Source: an uncultured Collinsella sp.
Lineage (GTDB): Bacteria; Actinomycetota; Coriobacteriia; Coriobacteriales; Coriobacteriaceae
Reading direction: 5' to 3'
Assembly (NCBI GenBank): GCA_900541745.1
Contig: UQLA01000005.1
Location: forward strand, 57,793 to 121,792
DNA: 64,000 nucleotides
Part shown: in pieces, positions 1 to 9,137 of the stretch
Numbering within the stretch: position 1 is the first letter of the stretch
Layout of the letters: each line of letters starts with the position of its first letter
The notes under the pieces: model-generated
The model's database searches: none
Told to the model about the DNA's origin: nothing
The model's input: only the letters and a program-made list of their open reading frames with translations
Position numbers and translations under genes: made by a program

Positions 1-412
1 GAGACGACTGCTCAACACCCGCGGGTTCCAGGGCAAAAGTAGCAACGTTGGTCTCGAAAAAGGCCTCAATCCCTGCCGCGGCCATACGGCGTGCAAGCTC
101 CTCGACAACGTCCTCGTCAAAGCAGTCCTCGTGTACCACGCGGCCCTCGACCTCGAGCGTGGCTCCCGCCATGGCAACGACACCCGCAGGCTCCAAAGCA
201 CGCAGGCCATCGGCAATCAGCCACAAGGGACGACCCGTGCAGATAAATGCTTGGTGGCCCGCATTGCGCAGACGACCAAATGCATCGACAACGGCCTTCG
301 ACGGGTGGACCGCATTGAAGTCCTTATCGGTCATATCGTCGGGATCGAACGACGTCAGCGTGCCGTCCACGTCAAAAAAGAGCACAGCGGAATCGGGGCA
401 CGCATCAATCAT
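1..412 (-). CDS. HAD-superfamily (Cof-like) hydrolase, 3' part cut by window edge
   Basis: Reading the minus strand from an ATG at 412 gives a protein beginning MIDACPDSAVLFFDVDGTLT. It carries the HAD motif I DxDGT with the nucleophilic aspartate. An ICTGR stretch about 60 residues later fits motif II of Cof-type sugar-phosphate or nucleotide phosphatases. About 137 residues are visible before the window ends, so motifs III and IV are not seen. An AAAGGAACCC ribosome site lies just before the start. The gene is divergent from rlmKL, with about 75 nt between the starts. The substrate cannot be inferred. Confidence 0.75.
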   Translation of the reverse strand, partial: MIDACPDSAVLFFDVDGTLTSFDPDDMTDKDFNAVHPSKAVVDAFGRLRNAGHQAFICTGRPLWLIADGLRALEPAGVVAMAGATLEVEGRVVHEDCFDEDVVEELARRMAAAGIEAFFETNVATFALEPAGVEQSS

Positions 413-487
413 ATGGGTTCCTTTCGAGGATAAGGGCAAACGAAGCATCCATCATATAATGGAGCGACGCAACCAGAGAGGTCACCC

Positions 488-3046
488 ATGGAATTTTACG
501 CAAGCTGCCCCGAGGGCTTTGAGTCCGCACTCGCCGATGAGCTTAAACGCCTCGGGCTTTCGCATGTTCGCCGCCTGAAGGGCCGCGCCACGTTTGAGGG
601 CGAGCCCGAAGAAGGCTACCGCGCCTGTCTATGGTCGCGCCTGGCGAGCCGCGTGTTCGTGGTACTCGGACGCTTTGAGGCACAGGATGCCGACGAGCTG
701 TACGATAGCGTTTACGACATCGCCTGGGAGACCATCATCCGCCCCGGAGCCACCATCGCCATCACCGCCCGCGGCGTGACCGAGCAGCTGCGCAACACGC
801 GCTTCTCGGCCCTGCGCGCCAAAGACGCGCTGTGCGACCGTCTGGCCGAGACCACGGGCCGTCGTGCCGATGTCGATGCCGCCGACCCCGACGTTCACCT
901 GCTGCTTTCGCTGCGTCAGCGCCGCGCGAGCATTAGCCTGGACCTTTCGGGCGACCCGCTGTTCAAACGCCTGCCGCCCGCAGCGACCCGCGCCGGCGAG
1001 GGTGCGCACGTGCTGCGCCCCGACTACGCCGCTCTGGTGCTGGCGCAGGTCGGCTGGACCGCACTGTGTGAGCGCGAGCTGACGGCCGACGATTACGAGA
1101 ACGAAGCCCTGCCCACGCTGATCGACGCCTCGTGCGCCGGCGGCGGCCTGCTGCTGGAGGCCGTGAATATTCTGACCGACCGCGCCCCGGGCGCCGCACG
1201 CGAGCGCTGGGGCTTTGAGGGCTGGCAGCTGCACGACGCCGCCCTATGGGAGCAGCTACTCGCCGAGGCACGCGAGCGCGAGGCGGCAGCACGCGAGCGC
1301 CAAGCACGCATTGTGGCCGTAGACATCGACCCCGCCGCCCGCAAGACCGCCGAGCGCATGGTCAAGTGCGCCGGCTACAAGCGCTTTGTCGATTTTTGCG
1401 CCGCCAAGTCCGCCACCGTACTGGACCACGCGGGCGCTGTCGCCGGCGCCGCCGTGGTCGCAGACACCACCGAGACCCCGCTTTCGCTCATGCACGACGC
1501 CATGACGCTGGTCGGTGAGCTGCGCCGCGCGCCCGAGCTTGCTTCGGCACCGGTCGCCGCGCTCACCCGCGATGGCTTACTAGCCCGCGCGCTCCACGCC
1601 GAGCCCGAGCGCTCGATCGCCGTCATGCCCAACAATGAAGAGGCAACTATTGAGGTCTGGCCTTCGCTCGACCAGGCCGCCGCAGCATTTGAAGCTGCGA
1701 CCAGTGCAGGTGCTGAGGAGCAGACCGCAGGTGCCCAAGACGAAGCCGCCGGCACCCCCATGCCCGAGCCTGCCGCCATGCTCGACCTGGGCGACGGCAA
1801 GCCGCTGCCCGTGCTCATCCCGGAGTCCGAGCAGTTCGCCAACCGCCTGCGCAAGAATGCCCGTCTGCGCCGCAAGTGGGCCAAGCGCGAGGGCGTGAGC
1901 TGCTACCGCGTCTACGATGCCGACCTGCCCGATTACTCCGCCGCCATCGATCTGTACGAGGGCTGCCCGCAGACGCCGGGACGCTGGCTCGTCATCGCCG
2001 AATACGCCGCGCCCAAGACCATCGACCCCGCGCTGGCCCAGGCCCGCATGCTCGACATTCTGGCCATCGCGCCGCGTATCCTGGATGTTCCGGCCGAGCA
2101 CGTGCACGCCAAGGCCCGCATGCGTTCGCGCGGCGGCTCGCAGTACGGCAAGCAGGGCGCCGGTAAGGGCGCATCAGGCGAGCGCGCCAACATCGCGCGC
2201 CGTCGCCTGCCGCTCATCGAAGAGGGCGGGCTCACCTTTGCCGTCAACTTTGACGACTATCTGGATGTGGGCATCTTCCTGGATCACCGCGTCACCCGCA
2301 ACCTAGTGCGCGAGCACGCCAAGCAGGCGCGCCGCTTCCTCAACCTGTTTGCCTACACCGGCACCGCCACCTGCTATGCGGCAGACGGCGGCGTCGAGGA
2401 GACTGTGACGGTCGACCTTTCCAACACCTACCTGGACTGGGCCGAGCGCAATATGCGCCAGAACGGCTTTGTGGGTCCGCAGCATCATTTTGTGCGCGAC
2501 GACGTGCTCGCCTGGATTCGCGACCAGCGCCAGACGCGCAACCGCTGGGACCTGATCTTTGTCGACCCGCCCACGTTCTCGAACTCGTCAAAGATGGGCC
2601 GCCGCACTTGGGATGTCCAGCGCGACCATGTTGAGCTTTTGGCCGGCGTATCTCGCCTGCTCGCACAGGGCGGCCATGCCATCTTTAGCTGCAACCTGCG
2701 CGGCTTCCGCCCCGAGACGCGCAAGCTCGCGCGTGTGGGCGTGGTGCTGGAGGACATTACGGCACAGACCATCCCCGAGGACTTCGCGCGCAACCAGAAG
2801 GTGCACCACTGCTACATCGTGCGCCGCCTGCCCATCGAGGACGCCATGGCAGAGGTCGGCTTTAGCGCCGAGGAGATTGCAGAGCGAACCGAGGAACTGC
2901 GCAATCCCGAGGCCCGCAAGCCCCGTGCGGCAGTACCCGCGCACGCGCAGGCCGGCAACGGCAAGTCGAACTTTGCCGGCAAACCCTCTCCTGCCGGCAA
3001 GCTCAAAAAGAAGAAGTTCTACGCCAGCAAGCCCAAGGGCAAATAA
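488..3046 (+). CDS. rlmKL: 23S rRNA methyltransferase RlmKL, with a degenerate RlmL domain
   Basis: This is an 852-residue, two-domain 23S rRNA methyltransferase. In the family the N-terminal THUMP plus RlmL part makes m2G2445 and the C-terminal RlmK part makes m7G2069. The start MEFYASCPEGFESAL follows an AGAGAGGTCACCC site. The C-terminal half looks intact: NLFAYTGTATCYAA (SAM loop, about residue 619) and FVDPPTFSNSSKM. In the N-terminal half the expected DPxCGSGTLLIEA is DASCAGGGLLLEA, and I cannot find the NPPYGER catalytic motif; the region reads ADTTETPLSLMHD. A Pro/Ala-rich linker joins the halves and a Lys/Gly-rich tail ends the protein. I infer that only the RlmK activity is likely retained. 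The gene is followed by a long palindrome. Confidence 0.88.
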   Translation: MEFYASCPEGFESALADELKRLGLSHVRRLKGRATFEGEPEEGYRACLWSRLASRVFVVLGRFEAQDADELYDSVYDIAWETIIRPGATIAITARGVTEQLRNTRFSALRAKDALCDRLAETTGRRADVDAADPDVHLLLSLRQRRASISLDLSGDPLFKRLPPAATRAGEGAHVLRPDYAALVLAQVGWTALCERELTADDYENEALPTLIDASCAGGGLLLEAVNILTDRAPGAARERWGFEGWQLHDAALWEQLLAEAREREAAARERQARIVAVDIDPAARKTAERMVKCAGYKRFVDFCAAKSATVLDHAGAVAGAAVVADTTETPLSLMHDAMTLVGELRRAPELASAPVAALTRDGLLARALHAEPERSIAVMPNNEEATIEVWPSLDQAAAAFEAATSAGAEEQTAGAQDEAAGTPMPEPAAMLDLGDGKPLPVLIPESEQFANRLRKNARLRRKWAKREGVSCYRVYDADLPDYSAAIDLYEGCPQTPGRWLVIAEYAAPKTIDPALAQARMLDILAIAPRILDVPAEHVHAKARMRSRGGSQYGKQGAGKGASGERANIARRRLPLIEEGGLTFAVNFDDYLDVGIFLDHRVTRNLVREHAKQARRFLNLFAYTGTATCYAADGGVEETVTVDLSNTYLDWAERNMRQNGFVGPQHHFVRDDVLAWIRDQRQTRNRWDLIFVDPPTFSNSSKMGRRTWDVQRDHVELLAGVSRLLAQGGHAIFSCNLRGFRPETRKLARVGVVLEDITAQTIPEDFARNQKVHHCYIVRRLPIEDAMAEVGFSAEEIAERTEELRNPEARKPRAAVPAHAQAGNGKSNFAGKPSPAGKLKKKKFYASKPKGK

Positions 3047-3050
3047 CAAA

Positions 3051-3114
3051 GTTGCGGTGGAATAGTTCCTAAAAAGCCTGGTAAAGGCCCAAACGGGAAC
3101 TATTTCACCGCAAC
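3051..3114. repeat. Long nested palindrome between convergent genes
   Basis: Arms of about 19 nt (3051-3069 and 3095-3114) pair with one mismatch, and a small GCCT-GGTAA-AGGC hairpin sits inside. The element fills the gap between the end of rlmKL and the end of kdpE. It could end transcription from both sides, but there is no clear T-tract. Its architecture resembles the other locus-specific palindromes in this window. Confidence 0.7.
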
Positions 3115-3139
3115 TCATATTGGGATGGTGGTTGGCGAT

Positions 3140-3853
3140 CTAACCTTGGGTGACCAATCGGTAACCGATGCCCACGTGCGTTTGGATATAGCGCGGGTGC
3201 GCGGGGTCGGACTCGATCTTCTTACGCAACGTGCCCATAAAGACGCGCAGGCTCGCCAGGTCGCTCTTGGTTGCCGTGCCCCAAATCTCGTGCAGGATAG
3301 ACTGGTGCGTCAGCACCTTGTCGGCGTTATGCGCCAGCAGGCATAGCAGTTTGTACTCGATCGGCGTCAGATGCAGCTCCTCGCCATCCATCGTGGCGAT
3401 GCCGGCATCAAAATCGATATGCAGCTCACCGGTATCGAACGAGCCCTCGGACGCACCCATGCCAATCTGCGCATACGAAAGGCGCCTGAGCGTCGTGCGA
3501 ATGCGCGCGAGCAACTCCTCGACCGAAAACGGCTTGGTCAGGTAATCGTCGGCGCCGGCATCGAGTGCGCGAATCTTGTCCGCATCCTCACTGCGCGCCG
3601 AGACCACGATGATCGGCATGCCCGACCATGCGCGCACCGACTCCACCACCTTGACGCCGTCCATATCGGGCAGGCCCAGATCGAGTAGCACGATGCTCGG
3701 CGCCTGCGACGAGGCAGCGGCAATAGCGGCATGGGCGGTCTCCACGGCCATATGGCGCAAGCCGTGCGCCTCGAGCGCGGCAACGATAAGGTTGCGAACG
3801 GCGGGGTCGTCCTCAACGACCAAGATGAGCGGTTTTACGGCAGAGTTCGGCAC
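3140..3853 (-). CDS. kdpE: KdpE-type OmpR-family response regulator
   Basis: This 237-residue regulator has an N-terminal receiver domain and a C-terminal winged-helix DNA-binding domain. The receiver shows ILVVEDDP (acidic pocket), LLDLGLPDMDG with the phospho-accepting aspartate, and the switch lysine in DDYLTKPF. The DNA-binding domain shows LTPIEYKLLCLLAHNADKV and ends with the RYIQTHVGIGYRL pattern of OmpR/KdpE proteins. I chose the GTG at 3853 because it has AAGGAG seven nt upstream and lies just after the kdpD stop. Upstream ATG choices would run into kdpD. The pair is co-transcribed and probably translationally coupled. The likely role is potassium or osmotic-stress control of the neighbouring kup gene. 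Confidence 0.88.
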   Translation of the reverse strand: MPNSAVKPLILVVEDDPAVRNLIVAALEAHGLRHMAVETAHAAIAAASSQAPSIVLLDLGLPDMDGVKVVESVRAWSGMPIIVVSARSEDADKIRALDAGADDYLTKPFSVEELLARIRTTLRRLSYAQIGMGASEGSFDTGELHIDFDAGIATMDGEELHLTPIEYKLLCLLAHNADKVLTHQSILHEIWGTATKSDLASLRVFMGTLRKKIESDPAHPRYIQTHVGIGYRLVTQG

Positions 3854-3857
3854 AGCG

Positions 3858-5483
3858 CTACTCCTTATCAAACGAAACATCGGCGACGGGAAGCTCAATC
3901 GTAAAGACCGAGCCGTGCGGATCCGCCGCGGCAACCTCTATGCTACCGCCATGCGCCAACGCAATGGAGCGGCAGAGCGAAAGACCCAGGCCCACGCTGC
4001 GGTGGCTGTCGGCCAAACCGTGGTTGGCGGTGTAGAACGACTCAAAGATTCGCTCGCGGTCCTCGGGTGCGATGCCCGGACCATCATCGGCCACCGAGCA
4101 CGCCACGTATCCATCGTCAACGCCAATCGAAATCACGATATGCGAGCCTGCGGGCGTATAGGTGATGGCATTGTTCACCAGATTGACCACCAGCTGCACC
4201 ATCAGGCGCGCATCGACGTTAACGAGCGCCGGCTCGTCGCACGGCACCACCTTAAGGTCGTGCTCGCGCACGGCCGGACTTACGTGGCGCAGCGCCTCCT
4301 CGACGATATCGTCCATAAGCTCGAGCGTAGTCGACAGATGCATGCCGCCACCCTCGAGTTTGGTGATGGCGAGCAGATTCTCGACGGTGGCGTTGAGCCA
4401 CAGCGCATCCGAGCGAATGGATAGAAGCAGGCCGCGGCGCGTCTGGGCATCGAGCACCGCGGTGCCGGTCGAGCCCTGATCGAGCAGCACGTCGGCATTT
4501 CCCGAAATACTGGTAAGCGGCGTGCGCAGATCGTGCGAGATGGAGCGCAGCAGGTTGGCGCGCAGCTGCTCGTTTTTGGCGAGCACTGCCGCTTCCTCGC
4601 GGGCCTCCATGGCGCGGGCGCGGTCGAGCGCCAGCTCGCCTTCGCTCACGATGGCATCGGCAAGCGTCCGCTCCTCATGCGTCAGCACGTTGGGCTCGGC
4701 AACGATAGCCAGCACGCCCACCACCGAGGCGGGGTCGCCCGAGCGCGCGAAGCCGTCGCCTGTGCGAACCGTCAGGTAGATGCCATAAAACGCCGAGCCA
4801 CCATAGGTGGCATCGAGCGGCGTTCCCACATAGGCGGGCGCCGAGAGCCGCGGCGGCATCTGCGGCGCCAGTTCATGCACCGGCGCGGCATCGCCCACGG
4901 CCGTGTATGTCGCACGCGGCAGCAGGTCATCACCCTCGTCGTCGGCGCTGTACCACACGACCGAACAGCCCGAAAGACGCGCCAGCTGCGTGGCCATGGC
5001 GTGAACGATCTGATGCTGATCGGCGCACCGCTGCAGCATGCGGTTGGTCTCGAGCACCATATGCGTGCGGCGGTCGCTGGCGGCAGCCTGTGCCAAGGCG
5101 CGGCGCAGGGCCAACGCAATCGAGCTCGACACAAGCGAGACCACGAACATGATGAAGAACATGCCGGGATAGCCGCGGTCGATAAGCGACAGCGAGTAGC
5201 GCGGGTCGACAAACAAGAAGTTGTAGAGCGCCACGGCGGCAGCCGAGCTCAGCAAGCAATACAGGCGACTCCAGGTAAAGAATGCACACAGCTGAACGGC
5301 GAACACATAGACGATCATGATGCTCGGCGCGAGACCCGGATGATCGAGCAGCGCGCCCACAATCGTCGCCGCGACCAGCAGCCCCACCGATACGCAGGCG
5401 TCATACAGAGGAGTGCGGCGCGTCAGCGTTGTGCGCCGCCACCAAAAGCTATCGGCAATATCGCCGTCCGTACGGACGTCCAT
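3858..5483 (-). CDS. kdpD: Short KdpD-type sensor histidine kinase
   Basis: This 541-residue membrane histidine kinase has the DUF4118 four-helix region (about residues 25-130), typical of KdpD. A GAF-like segment follows, then a HisKA domain with SISHDLRTPLTSI (phospho-accepting His), and an HATPase domain with VNLVNNAITYTP, VADDGPGI and GLGLSLCRSIA. Full KdpD is near 900 residues. The N-terminal KdpD sensor domain with its Walker A and the USP-like domain are missing here. The start is clean, with GC-rich sequence and the REP hairpin at 5512 upstream, so this looks like a natural short form and not a truncation. No kdpFABC genes are visible. It is followed directly by kdpE. Confidence 0.87.
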   Translation of the reverse strand: MDVRTDGDIADSFWWRRTTLTRRTPLYDACVSVGLLVAATIVGALLDHPGLAPSIMIVYVFAVQLCAFFTWSRLYCLLSSAAAVALYNFLFVDPRYSLSLIDRGYPGMFFIMFVVSLVSSSIALALRRALAQAAASDRRTHMVLETNRMLQRCADQHQIVHAMATQLARLSGCSVVWYSADDEGDDLLPRATYTAVGDAAPVHELAPQMPPRLSAPAYVGTPLDATYGGSAFYGIYLTVRTGDGFARSGDPASVVGVLAIVAEPNVLTHEERTLADAIVSEGELALDRARAMEAREEAAVLAKNEQLRANLLRSISHDLRTPLTSISGNADVLLDQGSTGTAVLDAQTRRGLLLSIRSDALWLNATVENLLAITKLEGGGMHLSTTLELMDDIVEEALRHVSPAVREHDLKVVPCDEPALVNVDARLMVQLVVNLVNNAITYTPAGSHIVISIGVDDGYVACSVADDGPGIAPEDRERIFESFYTANHGLADSHRSVGLGLSLCRSIALAHGGSIEVAAADPHGSVFTIELPVADVSFDKE

Positions 5484-5511
5484 CAGCGCCCCGCCCCTCT
5501 CTCAAAAACAA

Positions 5512-5565
5512 AAACCACCACAAAGGGGACAGGCACCTTTGTGGTGGTTTCCCCTTGTGGTGGTT
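5512..5565. repeat. REP-type hairpin, GGGGACAGGCACC family
   Basis: AACCACCACAAAGG pairs with CCTTTGTGGTGGTT around a GGACAGGCA loop. A second half-copy (CCCCTTGTGGTGGTT) follows directly. The same sequence recurs at 43476-43524 and, reversed, at 43710-43747. It lies between the kdpD start and the small membrane protein gene. Confidence 0.85.
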
Positions 5566-5596
5566 CCAAGTGTATAGCCTTTGCAACCTGCGGTCG

Positions 5597-5791
5597 TTAG
5601 ACAAACAGCACGTGCGCGAGCAGTGCGCACACGCACGCCGCGACAAGCAGCGTCACCACGATCGAAATCACGCGGTCGGCCATGTCCATGTTGGCACGAT
5701 TCGTAAAGAACCGGTCTTCGGCGGCGTCGACGCGCGCCTCACGCACCAGCTCGGTCGCAAGATCGCAACCGTCAAGCACCTTTGCATCCAT
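5597..5791 (-). CDS. Small single-pass membrane protein, unknown
   Basis: This 64-residue protein starts MDAKVLDGCDLATELV at the ATG at 5791, which has GGGAGG five nt upstream. A longer frame from 5821 lacks a ribosome site. The N-terminal half is polar and charged. Residues about 40-64 form one hydrophobic helix (VISIVVTLLVAACVCALLAH) that reaches the C-terminus, so most of the protein should face the cytoplasm. It sits between kup and kdpD on the same strand and may belong to that potassium locus. I do not recognise the family. Without homologs it could still be a minor frame, but the ribosome site and the helix argue for a gene. Confidence 0.55.
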   Translation of the reverse strand: MDAKVLDGCDLATELVREARVDAAEDRFFTNRANMDMADRVISIVVTLLVAACVCALLAHVLFV

Positions 5792-5860
5792 GGTTTCCTC
5801 CCAGGACTCAATCCCCGTCAATACAAACCCGCCCGTTCGCAGACAAACCTCGAGCGTCGA

Positions 5861-7888
5861 CTACGGCCGCTCATTGGGGGCCAGGCGCTGCATCTTGTTC
5901 ACGGCCTTGAACTTGGTGAACAGCGGCACGTACTCAAAGCTCACGTTGGAGTTCTCCAGGCCGTACCAACGCGCAGGCGTGCCGGCGGCGCGACGGATGA
6001 TGTACTTGAGCGTGATGGCCGTACGCTCGCTGGGCTCCACATCGCTTTCGGGCGCCAGAAGCTTACGGATCAGGACGAACTTGAACGTGCCGATGTTACC
6101 CGGATCCTTGTAGACCGAGTAGTCATGCGTCTGCGGCGGCAGCTCGCCGGTGGCAGCCAGGTCCTGAACAACCTGACGCAGGTAGGCATTGACGCGCTGG
6201 TTGATCTTGTAGCCCAGGTACAGATGCACGCGGAACACGTAGTCGGTGCCGAACGTCTCGACCGAATAGGCAAAGGTGTGCGGTTCGTCCATGGTCTCGA
6301 CATTCACAAACCACCAGGCGCGGGCGCGCTTGGGATGCTTGTCCAAGATCGAATAGACGATATCGCGGTCGATGTAGTCGGTATGGGTGTCCTTGGTCAG
6401 GTACACGACGTTGTCGCTCATGCGCTCGTAACGGTCGTCGTCGCGCAGGCGCTTGAGCTGCGGCAGGTAGCTGCGCAGCGGCAGCAGCGTAAACTGGCGC
6501 TGCTCGACCGCCGTGCCGTTGTACCAGCACACCATAATGCCCATGATGAGCGCGGCCATGAGGATGGTGAAGTAGCCGCCGTGGAAGAACTTGGTGAGCG
6601 AGCTCACGAAGAAGAAGCCTTCGAGCAAAAGGAAGAAGGCCGCGAAGATCCACGGAGCAACCTTGAGCTTGCGCTCCTCGTGCAGGTAGAAGAAGAGCAG
6701 CAGCGTGGTGCACATCATAGTCAGCGTAATGGCCAGGCCGTAGGCGGCTTCCATATGCGCCGAGTTCTGGAACAGCAGCACCACGATGACGCAGCCCACA
6801 AGCATGACGTTGTTGACCATGGGGATGTAGAGCTGGCCTTTGGTCTCGGCAGGATAGAAGACCTGCATGTGCGGCATGAGGTCCAGACGGCTGGCCTCGG
6901 ACACCAGCGAGAATGCGCCGGTGATGAGCGCCTGCGAGGCGATGATGGCCGCGACGGTGGAAAGGCCGACGGCAAAGGGGCGCAGGCCCGGAGTGAGCAT
7001 CTGGTAGAACGGGTTGAGGTCGGCAATGCCCATGAGCTCGGGGTTGGCAGCGTTGTTCATAAGCCAAGCGCCCTGGCCCATATAGGAAAGCAGCAGGCAG
7101 CACTTAACGAACGGCCAGGTAGCGTAGATGTTGCCGCGGCCGACGTGGCCCATGTCGGAGTAGAGCGCCTCGGCACCGGTGGTGGCAAGGAAGCAGCTGC
7201 CCAGAATCATGATGCCCGCGTGGTTGTTGGGGCTCAGCAAAAAGGCGATGCCACGCACCGGGTTGAGGCACAGCAGCACGGCGGGGTGCTGGAAGACAAA
7301 GAATAGACCCGTGCCGCCCAGGAACAGGAACCACAGCGTCATGATAGGGCCAAAGGCGTGACCGATCTTGGCCGTACCGATGCGCTGTACCAAGAAGAGC
7401 ACGATGATGATGGCGAGCGTAATGGCGACGACGCGGCCCTGGTCATCGCCCAGCACGGCATGGACCGCCGGGATGGTGCGCAGGCCCTCGATGGCCGTGG
7501 TAACGGTAACGGCCGGCGTCAGGATGCCGTCGGCGAGCAGCGCGGCGCCGCCCAGCATGGCGGGGATGATAAGCCACTTGCCGCAGCGCTTGACCAGACT
7601 GTACAGGGCAAAGATGCCACCCTCACCATGGTTATCGGCGCGCAGCGAGATGAGCACATACTTGATGGTGGTCAGCAGCGTGACCGTCCACACGACAAGG
7701 GAGAGCGCGCCGAGCACGAACTCCTCCGTCACGCTTCCGATGCCGCCGTTGCCGGCAACGAGCGCCTTGGTTACATACATAGGGCTGGTGCCGATATCGC
7801 CGTACACCACGCCCAGCGTGACGAGCATCGCCGAGATGCTCACAGGAATCGCAGCGTGCGAGGCTGCCTCCTTGGCCTTTTGTTCCAT
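5861..7888 (-). CDS. kup: KUP/HAK-family potassium uptake permease
   Basis: This 675-residue protein imports potassium with protons across the cytoplasmic membrane. It shows the family opening TLGVVYGDIGTSPMYV, then about twelve hydrophobic segments to residue 440, including DNHGEGGIFALYSL and GVLTPAVTV-like GILTPAVTVTTAIEGL. A soluble C-terminal domain follows. I chose the ATG at 7888 (MEQKAKEAA) because GGGAGGAAACC lies before it. The frame starting at 7906 has no better site. The gene lies downstream of kdpD and kdpE on the same strand, with a small membrane protein between. This suggests that the short KdpDE pair controls Kup in place of the absent Kdp ATPase. Confidence 0.93.
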   Translation of the reverse strand: MEQKAKEAASHAAIPVSISAMLVTLGVVYGDIGTSPMYVTKALVAGNGGIGSVTEEFVLGALSLVVWTVTLLTTIKYVLISLRADNHGEGGIFALYSLVKRCGKWLIIPAMLGGAALLADGILTPAVTVTTAIEGLRTIPAVHAVLGDDQGRVVAITLAIIIVLFLVQRIGTAKIGHAFGPIMTLWFLFLGGTGLFFVFQHPAVLLCLNPVRGIAFLLSPNNHAGIMILGSCFLATTGAEALYSDMGHVGRGNIYATWPFVKCCLLLSYMGQGAWLMNNAANPELMGIADLNPFYQMLTPGLRPFAVGLSTVAAIIASQALITGAFSLVSEASRLDLMPHMQVFYPAETKGQLYIPMVNNVMLVGCVIVVLLFQNSAHMEAAYGLAITLTMMCTTLLLFFYLHEERKLKVAPWIFAAFFLLLEGFFFVSSLTKFFHGGYFTILMAALIMGIMVCWYNGTAVEQRQFTLLPLRSYLPQLKRLRDDDRYERMSDNVVYLTKDTHTDYIDRDIVYSILDKHPKRARAWWFVNVETMDEPHTFAYSVETFGTDYVFRVHLYLGYKINQRVNAYLRQVVQDLAATGELPPQTHDYSVYKDPGNIGTFKFVLIRKLLAPESDVEPSERTAITLKYIIRRAAGTPARWYGLENSNVSFEYVPLFTKFKAVNKMQRLAPNERP

Positions 7889-8011
7889 AAGCCGGTTTCC
7901 TCCCAACTTTAATGTTCGAAGGGATTATAGATAATCGGCCTATGTTTGAATGGCACTGTTTTCCCAGCTAGATAAACATTTATACGGCCTTTAGGCCACC
8001 GCGGCGATATG

Positions 8012-8046
8012 GAATGTGGCAAAGGGACTGCCCCTTTGTCACATTC
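8012..8046. repeat. REP-type hairpin next to nitroreductase stop
   Basis: GAATGTGGCAAAGGG pairs with CCCCTTTGTCACATTC around a short loop, with one mismatch. It abuts the nitroreductase stop codon. A half-copy (GGCTGCCCCTTTGTC) occurs near 28824-28838 beside another gene end. It may act as an mRNA 3' end but has no T-tract. Confidence 0.75.
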
Positions 8047-8047
8047 G

Positions 8048-8923
8048 TCATTTTCCGAGCCAATTTTTGAACCACCACTCCATGGATCGGCTCATCTCGG
8101 CCATAAAGGGGCTCGTGTGCTTGCGGGTGTAGATATCCACGACGCGCTCCCCCACCTCGCGGGCATGCGGACGGAACATCGCGTCCATCTCGGCCACCTG
8201 TGCATCCATGGTCGCGGCATCGGCGCGGCAGTAGCGCTCCTCGTGCACCAGGTTCACCACGGGATGCGCAATGGCCGGACGCTCCTTACGGGGCGTGCCG
8301 ATGATGAGCATCGACAGCGGCATGGTATAGGGCGGCAGGCCCAGCAGCTCGGCCACTTCTTCGGCGTTCTCCACGATGTCGCCGATGTAGCAGCTCCCCA
8401 GCCCCAGGGCCTCGGCGGCAACCACGGCGTTTTGCGCGGCGATCACGGCGTCCTGGGCTGCGATGGCAAAGTCGCCCAAACCCGGCGCACGGCGGGGCGC
8501 CTTGCCCGTGCGCTCGACAAACTCGGGCTCAAAGCAGCCCACGTGCTCAAACAGATCGATCCACTTTGCATAATCGACCACAAATATTAATGCCCAGGGC
8601 GCCTTGGCGATCATGGGCTGGTGGTCGCACAGATCGGCCAGGCGGTCGAGCGTAGCCTGCTCGCGGATGCTCACGATGGAATACATCATCATGGCGCCCG
8701 CCGACGGCGCGCGACTCGCCGCATGCAGAATCGCCGCCCGCTGCTCGTCGGTCACCGCCACGGGGCGGTCGTCGTCATCACGCGCGAAGGCACGCGTGGA
8801 GGAACGGTGCTCCAACGTGTCCAGCACCGCATTGCCCGTCGTCTCGACCGGATAGCCGCACGTATCCACGCCCGCAGCTCCGCCGCAGTACTCGGCACCC
8901 GTCATACAAACCTGCTCGCCCAT
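8048..8923 (-). CDS. Nitroreductase-family flavoprotein
   Basis: This 291-residue protein belongs to the FMN-dependent nitroreductase fold. Seen motifs are LEHRSSTRAF near residue 37 (phosphate-binding R-S-x-R), ASRAPSAGAMMMYS, and the C-terminal ALGLGSCYIGDI loop. The pattern RRAPGLGDFAIAAQDAVIAAQNAVVAAEALGLGSC is usual for NADPH-using members. The N-terminus carries an extra 30 residues with three cysteines (CMTGAEYCGG...DTCGYP) not found in short family members. GCGAGGATAG precedes the ATG. It is transcribed divergently from the LtaS-like gene. The substrate is unknown, and the name should not be taken as proof of nitro reduction. Confidence 0.85.
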   Translation of the reverse strand: MGEQVCMTGAEYCGGAAGVDTCGYPVETTGNAVLDTLEHRSSTRAFARDDDDRPVAVTDEQRAAILHAASRAPSAGAMMMYSIVSIREQATLDRLADLCDHQPMIAKAPWALIFVVDYAKWIDLFEHVGCFEPEFVERTGKAPRRAPGLGDFAIAAQDAVIAAQNAVVAAEALGLGSCYIGDIVENAEEVAELLGLPPYTMPLSMLIIGTPRKERPAIAHPVVNLVHEERYCRADAATMDAQVAEMDAMFRPHAREVGERVVDIYTRKHTSPFMAEMSRSMEWWFKNWLGK

Positions 8924-9137
8924 AGCTCTATCCTCGCCAATTCTTTAAGAAGCCTTTACGTTTCCGTGTAATTCCCGTCCATTATCGCGCAGGTCGCCAC
9001 CACATTGCGCCACACCGCCGCACATGCGCGTTAATATGGCTGGTTGTTGTGCGCAGCCCGCAAATGCAGTGCATATTTAGGTAACAATCGGGTAAACCCC
9101 CGCTTTCGTAGGTTTTAAGTTTGTGAGGAGTCTCAGC

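Noticed and set aside
5429..7306. A 625-residue frame antisense to kup and kdpD
   Set aside because: It is a GC-rich shadow frame opposite well-supported genes. Composition is His/Arg/Gln-rich with no domain.
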